Shown: positions 1-12,931, numbered from the stretch's first letter. The stretch: 64,000 bases of DNA from Chelonoidis abingdonii (GCF_003597395.2 NC_133771.1:142705254-142769253); one strand, 5' to 3'. Notes: generated by a model not told the origin, from the letters alone. Made by a program: numbers and translations.

Positions 1-299
1 GTTCGAGGCTCGCTGGCCCTCTGGCGTTTGGGTTTGGAGATGTTTTGAATGCTGGAGCTTGGTGTTGTGCTGGTTCAGTGTTTCAGGTTCCGGGGTTGGG
101 ACTGGGAGGATATGTGGTGTTTGCAGGTTGTTGGCAGGGACATCCGGGGTCCCTACTCTGTACTTGGGTCTCTGGTAACATTAGACGGGGCCCTTGTGGA
201 CGGCTCAGGAACCAGGGAATGGGTCTGAAGCTTCCCTGGTGGCTGCATGTACCACTTCCCACTCTCTTTGGCCCGCTTTCACCTGGTTGGCTCAGTCGT

Positions 300-620
300 C
301 CGGCCCAGAGCCATGGGATGGAATAAGTGTCATAGATGCAAAAGTCCACATTCCTGACCAGCCTTTGTTACTGGACAGGCAGTTCAGTGTAGGCAAGCTC
401 TTACAGCTATGTGACTGAAGGGGTTAATGGTTCACTGGGGCCTTTGGGTTGATTGGTTTGGGGTCACGAAGATGGTGAATAGCATGACATTGTGCCCCCG
501 TGTCTCTCCACGTGGTAACTTCTTTCCACCACTTCGCAAATGTTTCATATCGCTCAAGGGGATTTGAGAGGCATCTGAGCATGGGAAATCTTTGGATGTG
601 ATGGTATAATGACCGCACTC
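300..620 (-). pseudogene. retroelement aspartic protease remnant
   Basis: Directly downstream of the zinc knuckle, the minus-strand frame from 618 contains W-R-D-T-G-A-Q; the D-T-G codons are plus positions 504-496. This is the catalytic triad of retroelement aspartic proteases in the expected position after gag. A stop follows at about 424. Short protease-like stretches (for example GWSGMWTFA, about 362-336) continue in a shifted frame. The protease would cut the polyprotein. Reverse transcriptase is not in the window. Confidence 0.55.
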
Positions 621-629
621 GGTTGGGTT

Positions 630-1740
630 CTTTGGGCAGGTTGCTCTTATGTGTCCCCGTTCATACACTTAAAGCATCTCCAGCGACTGGTCAACGTGGT
701 TTCGAGGGTGGGTTACTGGAATGGGGAGGTGGCAAGATTTAGGCGTCTGTGGCTTTCCTTGGGTTGTAGAAAGGTGGAGGTCTTTGGCTTGCCCTCGGTT
801 GTAGAGTATTGTCGTGATGCCCTCTGGGTATTCATTTCCCTTGACAGTATTTTTTTCTTTTTCTGCCACTTCCATCCATTTGGCTCCAATCTCCCCGGCT
901 CAATTACTGTTTTGGGTTTCCCATCTAGGATGTACCTTCTATTTCTCAGGAATACCATCTAAGACTGCTCATTTTGTATCAGGAGATGCAGCTTCGTCCA
1001 TATTGTTAACCTTTGTTCCGATATCCAGGCTTCATAATTCTTTGCAGTTTGTTAGACGTGTCGGAGGGTAATGACACATCTGGTTTCCATTTTTGTTTCT
1101 AACCACTACGGGCGTGTTCAGGTGTTATTCCCCATTCTGATTGGGCCTTTTGTTTGAAAAAGTTTTATAATCGTTCATTTTCTCTTAGGCATTCTCAGCA
1201 CACCACCTCTGCTAAGGCGTCCATTTTGAGCAGTAGCCTCAATTCTACCATTGTACTGGTCTTCAGAGATGCTTACCCAAGGCAGGCTCTTTCAAAATTT
1301 CTTTAAGAAGGCCTCAGTGTCATTCACCTCCTTGTGAGGTGGGAAATTCTTGTGCTGTGGAACAATTATGGCGAAGGGTTGTTAGGATTGGCTGATGTAT
1401 CTGTTGCCTTACCTGTTCTAATTCAGCGGACCTGTCGGTGGCCTCCCTCTGGGAGTTCTATCTGTCCTTCTGGGGGTTCATCTTTTCTTCTTGTTTCCTT
1501 CTGTGGGCACCTCTTCTTCTTGGTTGTTTTCTTTTTGGGCTGCCTCGTTCCTTGGCTAGTTCTGCAATTAATTAGTTCTATTCCATCTCCGTATGTTCAT
1601 TTTCTTTGTCTATGGCTTGTGCCATGCTCGTTCCTGTCTTCAGGCTTCCTTGGAACTCATGATGCCTCTTTCTTATGCTGGAGGCGCCCTTTGGTGTTTA
1701 CTGCCTGAAATTGCTGGTTCTCTGTTGGCTCCTGCACGTT
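630..1740 (-). pseudogene. gag-like polyprotein remnant (coiled coil, capsid-like, zinc knuckle)
   Basis: No single frame is open. About 1700-1400 on the minus strand encodes charged, Glu/Lys/Arg-rich sequence of coiled-coil type (for example AQAIDKENEHTEME). Near 1330-1280 comes an acidic, aromatic capsid-like start (NDTEAFLKKF), followed at once by a shift of frame. Around 1200-700 the frames carry gag-like pieces such as RYILDGKPKTVIE near 935-895 and a Lys-rich WMEVAEKEK segment near 875. At 676-636 lie the parts of a CCHC zinc knuckle of C-X2-C-X4-H-X4-C type, with the first two Cys in one frame and the His and last Cys (YERGHIRATCP) in the next. In a live element this protein would form the particle and bind the RNA. 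Confidence 0.65.
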
Positions 1741-2061
1741 GCTTAGCAACAGAGTCCTTTTTTTACTTATGAGCCTTCCCGAAAGAGTAAAAAGCAAGAA
1801 ACCCTCTTTCATTTACAAATGGTTCTGGCTGGAGTGCATTCGTGACCTCATTAGACTGCTTTGTTTAACAAACGACCGTCGTTAAAACCTTAATTAGCCC
1901 TCGATGCACAGCTAGAGAGGAGCAAGGAAAAAAAAAAATATCTGGCTGCATTTAAAAAAATAAACCCCTTCCCTCTGCTTTAACAGCTAGCAGATAAGCA
2001 AAAATTAATAATCTTACTGGCTTTTCGTTCTTATCTATCCCACCTCAGTTTGCTTAACATT

Positions 2062-2979
2062 ATGTCATAGCATTCCCTTCTCAGATCTGAACCTTAGAGT
2101 TAGAAAATATCATAACTAGCACATGAATCCTCTAAGCTTAATTACCAGCTTGAATCTTGTAGCCACTGGCCACCACCCAAAATAGTAGTGTTTTGGGGCT
2201 CTCTGATCTCCCAACTTTCCCTGGGGACCCCCAAGAACCCAAGTCCCTTGGTCCTTTAAAAAAGGAGAAATAACCATTCCCCCTCTTTTCCCCTCCCAGA
2301 CATTTCCCTCACTGGGCTACCCTGATGAGATTACGATCCAAACTCCTTAAATCACCATGCAGAGAAGGCATGTCCCTTCCCTTCAACAAAGAGGCAAACA
2401 GATTGCAAGAAAAACAGGAGAGATTCTACTTCTCCCCCTCCCGTTCTCCCCCACCAGTTCCTCGGATAAACAAGGGAAACAAAAGAAAAAATCAGTCAGT
2501 TTCTTCTTTAAGAAGAAATCTTTGGTAATAAAGAAGGAAAAAGTAAAGAATTATCTCTGTAACAAATTCAAGATGTAAATATTTACAGGGCCCTAAGCTT
2601 ACAGACCACCAGAAAGAACCTTTTCCCCCCAGTACCAATACAAATCAAAATATCCCAGGCAACTACACATGTAAAAGGTTAACCAGGCCAATTTCACAAT
2701 TGCAATAGAGATAAAAACAATCAAAAAAAGCCCTTAAACCGCTGTTCTTCTTACTATTTGAACGAAACTTAGAGAGCTTGTAGTTAATGTCTTGGTCTCT
2801 CTCAGACCCACCCGAGAGAAGAACACACAACGGACAAAGAACACACACAAAAGCTTCCCTCCACCCAAATTTAAAAGTATCTTGTCTCCTGATTGGTCTC
2901 TGGTCAGGTGTTCCAGTTCCCTGCTTGTAACCCTTTACAGGTAGAAGAGACATTAACCCTTAACAATCTGTTTATGACA
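2062..2979 (-). repeat. long terminal repeat of the left-edge gypsy-type element
   Basis: On the minus strand the unit begins TGTCATAAACAG at 2979, the TG start expected of an LTR, and runs to about 2062. It holds an AT-rich TATA-like stretch near 2880-2866. The low-coordinate end (about 2085-2240, around CTAAGCTTAATTACCAGCTT) recurs at 63845-64000 in the same orientation. Low-complexity A/T tracts and pyrimidine runs explain several short frames here. The inner boundary is approximate. Confidence 0.6.
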
Positions 2980-5040
2980 ACAGAAGTGCCCGTCTTCCCT
3001 AGAGGTGGCTATAGGTAGTGTAATCAAAACACTGTCAATTTCCATTCCCTTATGTTGCTTTTTAAGTGTTTAATAATTATTTTTTAGCCCTTCTCTAGAT
3101 TTAGCTATCTGAAACACAGTTAGTGGGAAGGGACTTGCCACTGCCAAATATTATTTGATTTACGTTAAATATCCAGTGAAGTCATGTTCTTCCATTGATA
3201 TTCTGTTTCCAGAAATACATACTTTACTTCATAAGAAGTGGATATTAACTTAATCAGAACAGCGTGGTTTTGCTATGAGATTTCTTCAAATTAAATTGTA
3301 CTGAGAAACAGTCAAATACTGATGTATTTTTTCCCTTTTTAAAATTATCTTGTTTTCTACTATTTTTCCAAATCCAATGGATATGCAAAATCATTTCTAA
3401 AGTTGAGTATTTTTTGTACATTATTCTATATTTTGCTGTAATGAATACTTAAGAAAAAAGCTATTTTAAATTATTATAAGGTGTATATTTGTTTCAGAAG
3501 ATTTAAAATGTTCATGTTCTATTTCTCCTAATGATAGGGCTAAATTCTGGTTTGTTCTGAATGTCTTTTTGCATATTGAGAAAGTGAAGGGAGCTCCTTA
3601 TTGGCCTAGGGCACTTATGTAGGACTCTGGGGAAAATGCTGATACTAGCACTGAGTGCTTGAGCAACTATTAAACAGAGTTGACTGAAATTTTTAATTTC
3701 AAACTTTTTTCAGTTTCTTTTTCATCAAAATGGAAATTTTCACAGAAGATGTGTAACTTTGACTAAATTTCCAGGTGTGTGGTTTTGGCTTTTTCAGCAA
3801 AAACCTGAAATCGTTTGACAAAAATTAAAATATTTTTTGTTTCCCCCCCCCCCAAAAACAAAAAAATCTCCTGACCAGCTCCACTAGCAAGTGTGGCAAG
3901 TAGTAATTCACAGTCCTAAAGGAGAATATAGTCAGTTGAGTTGGGGATGTGCAGAGTTTCCTGCCTCTCCTATGTAAATTCTGCTGTCTGGTAGCCAGTG
4001 CCAGGTGGGGGAATACATATGGTACTTTACAGCAGGAGGTGAAAGTTGGAGCTATATCATGTACTTCCTCTAAACCTCTCAAGAATTTCCCTAAACAAGC
4101 AGAAATGTCCAAGAAACTCTGTTGCTACAGAACTGCATTATCCTGCTGATCTCCTCCTAGGAGCACAGTCACAATTTTGGCCCCTACAATACATATTCAA
4201 TTTGTATCAATTCATTGTTTTGAAGTGGTGATTATATTTCAGCTCAAACTGAACATAGCCTCTTTCTTTCTGGATTCTCTTTAAGTTCTATACCAAACTG
4301 CATTTGCATGTTGGCTCCTTTTTCACCAACTGCAAGATTTTGAAACTGGAATAGGAATGCCTGTAACAACTAGGCGTAATCAAGAAGCAAAGTGGTAATA
4401 ATCCATAGCAAAATAGATGGACTTTAATAGTGCATTGAAAGTATGTTCACTGCCAGCTACTAACTGTGCCCACTGAAGATCAAATTTCAGACTGGATTTT
4501 GATAATGAAATGATAGGAAAAAGAAAAATATTTCTGAATATAAATGAAGAAATTTCTCCATTAATATTTGTAATTCTTTGCATGCCTGTGTGTGACTCAT
4601 GAAGCAATCTTGTCATGAGTCAGTTATTCCTGAGAACTGGCTTTTTTCTTCTTTGCAATGCAGTAAATGGAGTTCTGTCAAGAAATGTTCCACAAACTTC
4701 AGGACTTTGCACCAATGAGATTCTAAAAGGATGATCTTTAAAATATTTTTCAGGACAGTTTCATAAATGAATATAAATGTTAGGCCACACTGATGGCTTC
4801 TGATTATTATTGACCCACACAGCATAATATTACCTCATTTTCCAGCCCTGATCCTGCAGTCTTTGTACATGAGTGTAACAGCTATATATTCATTTCCTGA
4901 ATGCTTTGTGACTGTATACTAGGAAACAAAATACTGAATTAAGTGTAATGGGATTATAGACATAATAAAATGACATATTATTGCCCTAAAATTACAAATG
5001 GCACAGACTGCTCAAGTTCCACTGTTTGAAAACTCTCCAT
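2980..5040. other. AT-rich DNA, no gene recognised
   Basis: No frame resembles a protein family. The stretch holds T/A homopolymers and a C10 run at 3843-3852 followed by A-rich sequence. Nothing else is identifiable by eye. Confidence 0.5.
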
Positions 5041-5708
5041 TTACTCCTGGGGGAATTCAGGCACAATGCTAATTTCTGCAAAATTCTGCATTTGCAGGAG
5101 TATTTCCTTGCCACCACTAGGGGCCACTGGACCTCGCAGAGCACATTTTACACATAGAAGACACTGCTGCAGGAAGAAAGAAGGAGCTAGAGGGTTCCTG
5201 GCAGCCTCAGTTCCCAGCATGCCCTGAGGGACAGAATGGGGCATTGCACAGGAAACTCCATGTAAGCCTGGGACCAAGCATCAGGCTGTTTCTCCCTCTG
5301 GACCCCTGGGCTTGGGGTGGGGTTGGGGGGGAAGGCATCTGGGCAAGGCGGGTCTTGAGGCTGGGCTCTAGGGAGGAGAAGGTGTGGCTATCTGGACAAG
5401 GGAGGGGGCCTGCAGCTGGGCTTTGGGAGGGAGGGGTGTGAGAGTCTGGCTCCCCAGCTGGGCTCTGGGGGAGAAGGAGGTGGAGAAACAGGAACTAGGT
5501 TATCATAGTGGTTTCTTGATGTCTATTCCTGAGGGAATTTTGGTATGTCTGTATGTTACAGACATACTTGCTGACAGGCATTTTGAAATAAATTACCAAA
5601 ATAATTGAAACTGGCATGATTATGTAGTTTTGACAAATAAAATTTGCAGAGTTTTTTAAAATTCTGCACAATTTAATTTTTTTGGTGCAGAATGCCCCCC
5701 AGGAGTAG
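5041..5708. mobile_element. non-autonomous DNA transposon with terminal inverted repeats
   Basis: The left end reads TTACTCCTGGGGGAATTC. The right end is its imperfect reverse complement (GAATGCCCCCCAGGAGTAG), with further inverted AAATTCTGCA blocks just inside both ends. TCCAT flanks both sides (5036-5040 and 5709-5713), a possible 5-bp target duplication. The middle (5280-5480) is G-rich imperfect tandem sequence. There is no transposase. The superfamily is not assigned. Confidence 0.6.
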
Positions 5709-6440
5709 TCCATGGGATTTTGCTATGTTACTTATGTCTGCTCAGAATTTGAATATTTTAGCCCAGAGTTAGCAAGGTGTTGGATTCTGTCGTCCTTTGA
5801 ATTAAATGGCAAAATTCCCATTGATTTCAATGGGACTAGGTATTTTCTTAAAATATTTGTGCTTGAAGTAGTTCCACTGTCTTCAGTATGACTACTCACA
5901 TCCTTAAAGTTAGAAATGTGTTTGAATAGTTGCATTAGTCAATAGAACATTCATGCTGAAAGTTAGGTATGTGTTTAAGTACACTACTGAACTTTTTTTA
6001 ACAGGCCTATGTGGGGAAGGGTATCTTTCTGTTACCATCTGTATATGTATTTCTTGATTTTTAAAATTAACAGGTTTTGTCAGAATCCGTACAGAACTTC
6101 AGTTTTCAGGGATGTGCATTCACAGGCATTTAATTCACCAGCACTTGAATGGGAACATTTATAGAATGATTTTAATTCAAACATCAGAATATTTTAAGTA
6201 AGTCTGATTTTATTTATTTTATTTATTTATTTTAAAGGTAGCTTCTACCTCATGTAGAGCAAACAGATTTGAACTAGTGATAGGGAACTGCTTTTCCCTG
6301 TATGAAGATCAATGTCCTTTTTTTGGTACCTAAGATCCTGTGGCCTGAGTCCAATAAGGTGCTACTGAGAATCATCTGATCAGACATAATAGGGCATTTC
6401 AAACAATTGTGCAAAAGATCACACAAATATTTAACTCCTT
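5709..6440. other. AT-rich DNA, no gene recognised
   Basis: No coding signal. It contains a TTTA/TTTAT simple repeat at about 6209-6236. Confidence 0.5.
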
Positions 6441-7060
6441 AGAATCATAGAAATGTAGGGCTGGAAGCGACATCAGGAGGCAATCTAACCCATCCCTACT
6501 CTGTGCTAAGGTAGAATTAAGTATAGCTAGACCTTCCCTGACCAGTGTCCGTCAAATCCATTCCTAAACCTCCAAGGACAGAAGTTCCACAGCCTCCCTA
6601 GGTAATGTGTTCCAGAGCTTAACTATCCTTTTTGCTGGAAAAAAAATTTTTTTTTCCTATCTGACCTAAATCTCTCCAGCTGCAAACTAAACTGATTACT
6701 TGTTGTTCTACCATTGGTGGGTATAGTGAAGCATTGAGCACTATCCTCTATGACAATCTTTTTTACCTATTTGAAAATTTACCATATGTCTTCCTTCAGC
6801 CTCCTCTTATCTAGACTAAACTTGCTCTGTTCTGTCAGCCTTTCCTTATAAGTCATGCTTTCTAAACTTCTTATTTTTTTGCTCTCATTTGGATGCTCTC
6901 CAATTTGTTCACATCTTTGTATGCAAGACTCCAGCTGAGGTTTCACCAGGAGGGAGGAAAGCATAACAATTGCTTCCCATATCTTACATACAGTGCTCAT
7001 GTTACCATACCCCAGAGAGAGAGTAGCCTTTTTTGCCACACCCTTGTAATATGCTGCCCT
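6441..7060 (-). mobile_element. CR1 LINE, 3' part
   Basis: The plus strand begins AGAATCATAGAAATGTAGGG, the reverse complement of a CR1 3' end (a tail of ATTCTATGATTCT type), and continues leftwards in CR1 sense into ORF2. It is 5' truncated, as is usual for CR1. The minus-strand frame 7039-6779 encodes the C-terminal ORF2 segment, including SMTYKERLTEQSKFSLDKRR, the counterpart of the usual YEERL...FSLEKRR motif. The copy is diverged and carries an A/T tract at 6637-6657. Confidence 0.85.
6779..7039 (-). pseudogene. CR1 ORF2 C-terminal fragment
   Basis: An 86-codon open remnant of the CR1 polymerase, downstream of the RT palm. It keeps the LVKPQLESC block (usual form LVRPHLEYC) and the FSLDKRRLKEDIW block. 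No catalytic residues remain. Confidence 0.75.
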
Positions 7061-9008
7061 TTATAAATTGTTTATCTTGCAATTGTCCTTAAATGTAGGC
7101 TCTTGCTCAAGCAGAATTCTACCTTTATCTTGGAATTCTTTCAACTGTATTATCCTAGATACTGCAATGATGGGTGCTATAAAAAACCCCAAAATAGCTG
7201 TGTTTTCTATGTGCTTTCATTGTATAATGAAAGGCAATCACTGAATTTTTATTTAGCTTTCAACTGATACAATGTTGAGCATGATATATTGCTTTGCTAA
7301 AGATTTGTTGATATTGGTGGGGGGAAAGGGGGCTGTTAGTGCAGTAGAACATCTTATAGTAAAATCCATGATGTACAACTATTTTCTTACAAAAAGAAGA
7401 TGCATTAATAGAATATGCATGTTATGTTCAGATTATGTGGTAATACCTGCCAAAGCAGTAGCAAGTAACCAAAAGAGATTGGTTTATGATGACTGATTGA
7501 TTGATTCTTATATAACAGAGGGACTCCACAGATCCCCTAGCTTCTATATTCATGAGTGGGGAATGATGCATATTTGGCTGCAGATGCTTCTATAGACCAT
7601 AGTAACAACTGCAAACTGGCTAGTGGCCTGTGCCCTGCCTCTGAGCTGCAGAAAGATTCCATACCACCTCTAATCCCACATTACTTCCCACCACACCACC
7701 ATTTATTCTGGCTATGCACAGGGACGGGTCTGGGATTTCACCTTTAATGAATAGCCAAGGTTAAGTTCTACCAACATGATTTTCATTAATAAAAATGAAC
7801 ATGAGAGGTACCATGAAATGATGGCAAAGTCAATTTATAAATTACAATACTCTAATTTTGCCTTAATCTTTCAAAAAGAGCAGAAGTTGCAGAGGGTTGC
7901 TCAGGAAATTATAGATTCGTTTTATCAGAATATTCAAAGTCATAATAGATAGGCATTGTCATCTTTCTTCCCTTTTATTTCATCTATCCATCCATCCCAG
8001 GTTACTCTTTGCTGTCATGGGCTGTGAGAACTGCTTTATCATGTAATGTGTAGTGCCAAGACAATAGATCTTTAAGAAGTAAAGCAGAGAGCTATTTGTT
8101 ATAAAGCAAAGGACACTGATAAAAGCTTGAGCCGTGTCATTGTTTATTTGCATTTTACTATTCTAATGAGAATGGTTATTCAGCTGTGGAACTGTGAATG
8201 ACTTTAACCAGGGATCTACATCCATTTAAAATTCCTAGGAGAAGAGACATCATTCAGTCTTTCAAATCCCCCTTTCCTTCCCTCCCACTCTTCCAGTTCA
8301 ATGGTAGATTACTTAATAAGCAGGAAAGGACATTTCTGAGTCTATGTACACAGCGTGGTTGGAGATGCATGCAGATAAATGATGTGCAATGAGGGTAAAG
8401 TACATCACCAAATCCTGTCATTCTACTGAAGACCTGAGAACCTCAGTGATGTCTCAGAGCTCAGTCACTATTTATTCATGTAATCTAAATGCCATTATAA
8501 ATATATTTAGGAGATAGTGGTAGCTTGTATGCAAATTAAATGTCAATAGGTAGTTAAGATCCATTAAGAAAATTAGTAAATACACATTAAATAAATCTGC
8601 TTTTAAAGATACTGACAGTAATTTAAAAATTATTTTTAAAAAATACTTAAGCCTACTTCTTAATTTGTATCGACAATCCATATGATGATTTTAGTAAGGT
8701 AATTTGTTAAAGAATATCTTTCAAATATTGGAGCTATGAAGAACAATGACAAACAAAGCTTTTGGCTGTCTTCTATATTTCTGTATTCCATAATTTCCAT
8801 AAAATGATGTACTATGTGCACATTCTAGTGTTCGCTAAATTATGATCACAATTAACTCTCAAATTGTTGCTGTCACTTTAAAATGTACAATGTAAAAAGA
8901 GTTTGCACTGCAATGACTTTAATAGTAAAAGTCTAGCTATCACAACCAACTGCAGTTGATTAGTCTCTCTGGAAGTCTGTAACATTCCAGAGCATTTGTT
9001 TTCACTAA
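7061..9008. other. AT-rich DNA, no gene recognised
   Basis: Only short chance frames are present. A CATC-type simple repeat lies at about 7981-7996. No repeat family is recognised with confidence. Confidence 0.5.
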
Positions 9009-9306
9009 GGGTATGTCCACACTACCCGCTGGATCGGTGAGTAGCAATCGATCTATTGGGGATCGATTTTATCGCGTCTCATCTAGACGTAATAAATTGA
9101 TCCCCGAACGCGCTCCCATCGACTCCAAAACTCCACCAGGGCGAGAGGCGGAAGCAAAGTCGACGGGAGCCGCGACCATCGATCCCGTGCCGTGAGGATG
9201 GGAGGTAAGTCGAAATGAAATACGTCAACTTCAGCTACGGTATTACCATAGCTGAAGTTGCGTATCTTACATTGACACCCCCCTGCTCCCCAATATAGAC
9301 AAGGCC
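9009..9306 (+). mobile_element. PIF/Harbinger-type MITE, copy A
   Basis: The element is 298 bp, with ends GGGTATGTCCACACT and, inverted, AGGCCTTGTCTATAT. TAA flanks both sides (9006-9008 and 9307-9309), the 3-bp TWA duplication typical of PIF/Harbinger. The interior is GC-richer than its surroundings and contains many GATCGAT/GTCGA blocks. A second copy lies inverted at 30865-31148. It has no coding capacity; the 60-codon plus-strand frame inside is spurious. Confidence 0.85.
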
Positions 9307-9309
9307 TAA

Positions 9310-12135
9310 GCCTCTTAATTTTCTGCTTCTGCAGCTCACTTACAGCTATTTCTGTTTAAGGAGCAGTCTTCTATCCTTCCCCCCTCACTCTAAACCCTCT
9401 TGAATAAAATGGAAGGAAAGACAAAAAGCACATTTGTTTCTCTCAAACATTATTTAAAGATTCTGAATGATCAGATATGGCTTCACCTTCCCATGAACGT
9501 AAGTCTATGATAAGACTCCACAGATGTGTAAGTAAGGTCAGAGATGTAAACTTGACCCTTTCAAATTTGATCTAGGACCTTGAATGTTTCCAAATGAAAT
9601 GCTCCTATGTGCTTTAGGAGATGAGGGCCTCCCATATATCATCAGACAGATAATTTTCCATAGGTTTGCAGCCTCAGACTTGATGTATGGTTTCAATGTC
9701 ATGGTACAGAAAGGGTTGACGTTGAATTGGGTATCTTGTTGTGCTTGCAAATTTATGAATGAAATGTAACTAAATCTTTATTAAAATTTGGTCCATTTAA
9801 TTTATACTACACTTGATGTTGGGAACAGGGGCTGAAAGGATGAGTTGCTCTGAATTTTTATGCTGAGTTAGGGGCAAGTTCAATCAGCTACGTGGTTAAG
9901 ACTAGCCTCAGATGCTTCCATTGTGTAGGTTTTACAAAATTTTAAAGAAATAATAAGGATTTCCATAATAGCAACTCTCCAGGCACTGCAAGGACTGACT
10001 GGAGCATTTCACTGCCACCTCTATCCTAGCTTGCTGGACAGAAAAGGATATGAACGAGTCCTGTTGTGCTCACTACCAGTGAATGTGTGGGGCTAGATCA
10101 TGAGTTCAGTTCCTCCTTTTGCTAGCTAAATAATATGAAGGCCCATGGTCTCAAATCATTGTTCAGGTTGAATTCCAAAATGGGACGTATGCTCCTGCTT
10201 CTGTTTAAGCAGAGACGGCCAATCATTGTGATATCTCACACTATATGTTTATTTTTGATGCCATTTGAATATTTTTTATTTCTTTTCATAAAATGTTAAT
10301 AGTAAGCGTTTTGAAATTGGACTATCAGTGAAACTTGTTCATAGCAGTCACTCTTTATCAACTGACCTCTTTTTTTTTCTTTTTTTAAAAAAAGATCTAT
10401 AGAACAATTGGAAGAAAAATGAAATCAGAATGGTTTTGTGTAGTTTCGTTCATTTTTAACCATTCGTCATAAATGAAAGCTTATCAAATAGCTGACAGAA
10501 AATCTTTATCTGATTAAAATCTCTGCACAGATGACGGCATGTATAAAATCTGTCCTCATACCCTCAGAATATTCTGTTCTGACACCAAGTATGGAAATAC
10601 GGGGACAAGGGCATGTAGGGGAGGTATGAGACTACGTGGGAAACATGTAGACAAAATGCATCTAGGCAGAAGATTGGATGAGGGGGTAGATGGATGAGAA
10701 TGGGAGTAGAATAGTGTTGAAGAGGATGGAAACAGACATAAAGGTCAGTCCCTTTCTGCAGGGATTGAATAAATAAGTGAACTGTCCTCTGAGCAGCCAG
10801 GGGAGATCCCGTATTTGTGTTTTATTTAAAAGTTCAATTTTGAACCTGAGATGCTCACATGAAAAGGAGAACAGTAACTTTCCCTTAAATGTTCAAACAT
10901 CAGAAGACACACACAAAAACACTTAATTTTCAATCATGTGGTACTTTTAAGCCAACTTTGAAAATCAGGAGTTAACTCCCACCCCCTAAAATCATGAACA
11001 CTTCATGTTCAAATACATTGTATCTTATATCTATGCACAAAATCAGTGCAGAGGCAAAATGAAGATTGAGAAATCAAACAGTCTATAGTGAGGAAATGCA
11101 GTTAAGTCAAAAGCTAAGCTTTAGCTCTGCCCGCTTGCACATATGCTCTAAACTTAGTCTAAATTGTTTATCAAATAATTTTATTCCATTAAAATGGAAT
11201 TTCCTATTAAACTTTTTTCACTCATAACAAAGTATCATACGTGCAATGGGAAAATATAGTCATAGCCTCCAAATCTTTCGACACTGTCCAGTCCACATGT
11301 GAAATATAAAAGCTCAATTTCCTTCAGACTTGTACAAAAGAGATGGTTAAACCAGAATGTTCTGAAAACTTTTCACAGAACTGTTGGGCAGAGATATGCC
11401 CCCCTTCCCCCCGCCCCAGGAAGTCATTTACAAGATCACATGCTAATTTTCCTATCAAAGGGGAATTTCTTGGATTTCCCTCACTTTCTTCCCTTTCACT
11501 CCTTCAGACTACTCTGTTGTACCTGCTTATGGTTATGAGTTAATAACAAACACTGGTCAAATCCACTAGCTTGTGTTTGTTCTACTGAATTGATTTCTAA
11601 AAAAAAGATCTTATTTTTTTTTTTTATAACATACTGTCTGCATCAGATTAGGTCGGTTTAAGTAACATCATAAATATTAAAGGCAATAATTTTCAGTGCA
11701 GCATACTGGGAATTAGTTTTTCCACTCTTTCTAAAATATGTAGGAAACTACCTATCTTGAGATACATAACATTAGTGGTTATTTTAAAAACTTTACATGG
11801 AATTGTAAGCTTACCTTGCAACTGTTTTAGGAGGGCGTTTAAGGAAAAGAAATTGGTGATGTTCCAGACTCAAGTGAGGTGTTAACAAATAACTGTTGTC
11901 AGATGGGTGGAAGACTCCCTCCTATTTCTCTTGAAAGGAGGAAGAGAATCACTTGAACTGCCCACCATAAAATAGACCCCCCTCAAGATTTTCTGTAGTG
12001 CAGTTATTAATCTCTCCTTTATTTACTTGCTGCATTCAAATCACGTTAAATTAAAAAAATCTAGTTTAAAAATTCAACTCCCATTCCTTTATGCTGAACA
12101 GTTCTATGCTTAGAGCTGATTTAAAAAAAAAAAAA
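9310..12135. other. AT-rich DNA, no gene recognised
   Basis: No coding signal or clear repeat. T/A homopolymer tracts occur at about 10371-10394 and 11600-11625. Confidence 0.5.
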
Positions 12136-12265
12136 AAGTATTTAGGTGTCTATAGTTAGAATAGGATTTTCAAAAGTGTCCAGGTACTTCCCTCACATTG
12201 GAATAAATGGGAGTTAGACACCTGCCTGCATCTGTAGGTGCCTAAATACCTTTAAAAATCTGGCT
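12136..12265. repeat. short interspersed repeat with inverted ends
   Basis: The left end GTATTTAGGTGTCTA and right end TAGGTGCCTAAATACCTTT are near inverted repeats, and the middle has TGGGAGTTAGACACC. Related GTGCCTAA motifs appear near 26940-27000. It is a MITE-like or foldback family that I cannot name. Confidence 0.5.
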
Positions 12266-12931
12266 CTTAAAACTTTGCTTTTCCATAAACAGTAAGTGTG
12301 ATTCTAAAGTGTAATGAGATCTCTAGCTGACCTCTATTCATGGATAGGCTAATAGTCTGCCATAGAAAATAGATAATTGTGTTTTCAAGTATATCCCTAG
12401 ATAAATTATATCTTAGAAAAAGCTTATGGGCCATATTCTGTGCCCTGGGCTTCAGCTTTAGCTGATGTAAATCAGCATAAATCCTGATTTATGCCTGCTG
12501 AAGGTATGGCCCTCTATCTTTATACAAACTCCTAATGATGTCAATGGGAATTCCATGTACATGGAACAAGGGTGGATTAAATCCAAGTTTTATCACAAAG
12601 ATGCTAACTACAGCCCAGTCCTGCAATTGCCTTCCGCAACTTCAATGGAACTGACACGTGGATGTGAATTTTGCAACACAAGTGTCTCTGGATTATATTA
12701 TTTTAGTGAGCAGGCATAGTCTTGTCTTGTATTTAAAGAGAGGCTATTTTGTGCGTCAGTTTAGTTGATGAGCACTTCCTGCATGCACACATCAATCTGA
12801 ATAAGGGTTAGATGACTTAGTACTCTCATCACATTTTGCCTTGTGTTTCATCATGCAGCTTCCCCCTTCCCCACAATCTTGTAAAGATGAGCATAGAGTT
12901 TGTACTGATACTGTTAATCAAAAGGATTTAA
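12266..12931. other. no gene recognised
   Basis: No coding signal or assignable repeat is seen. Confidence 0.45.

Larger units (their letters stand above)
1..2979 (-). mobile_element. Ty3/gypsy-type LTR retrotransposon, truncated by window edge
   Basis: Read on the minus strand, the order is LTR (2979 to about 2062), leader, gag (about 1740 to 630) and protease (about 620 to 300); the polymerase would lie beyond the left edge. The class comes from a coiled-coil-rich gag N-terminus, a capsid-like segment, a CCHC zinc knuckle and a D-T-G protease triad in that order. The acidic capsid-like stretch resembles the gag type from which vertebrate SCAN domains derive (Gmr1-like gypsy); that subassignment is from memory of the family. 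Stops and frameshifts occur throughout, so the copy is dead. Confidence 0.7.

Noticed and set aside
1334..1708. Plus-strand hydrophobic 124-codon frame resembling a membrane protein
   Set aside because: It is the complement of the gag coiled-coil region: Glu/Lys-rich codons read backwards give Phe/Leu/Ser-rich sequence.
9013..9195. 60-codon Arg/Pro-rich plus-strand frame
   Set aside because: Lies entirely inside the Harbinger MITE 9009-9306, and the second copy does not preserve it.
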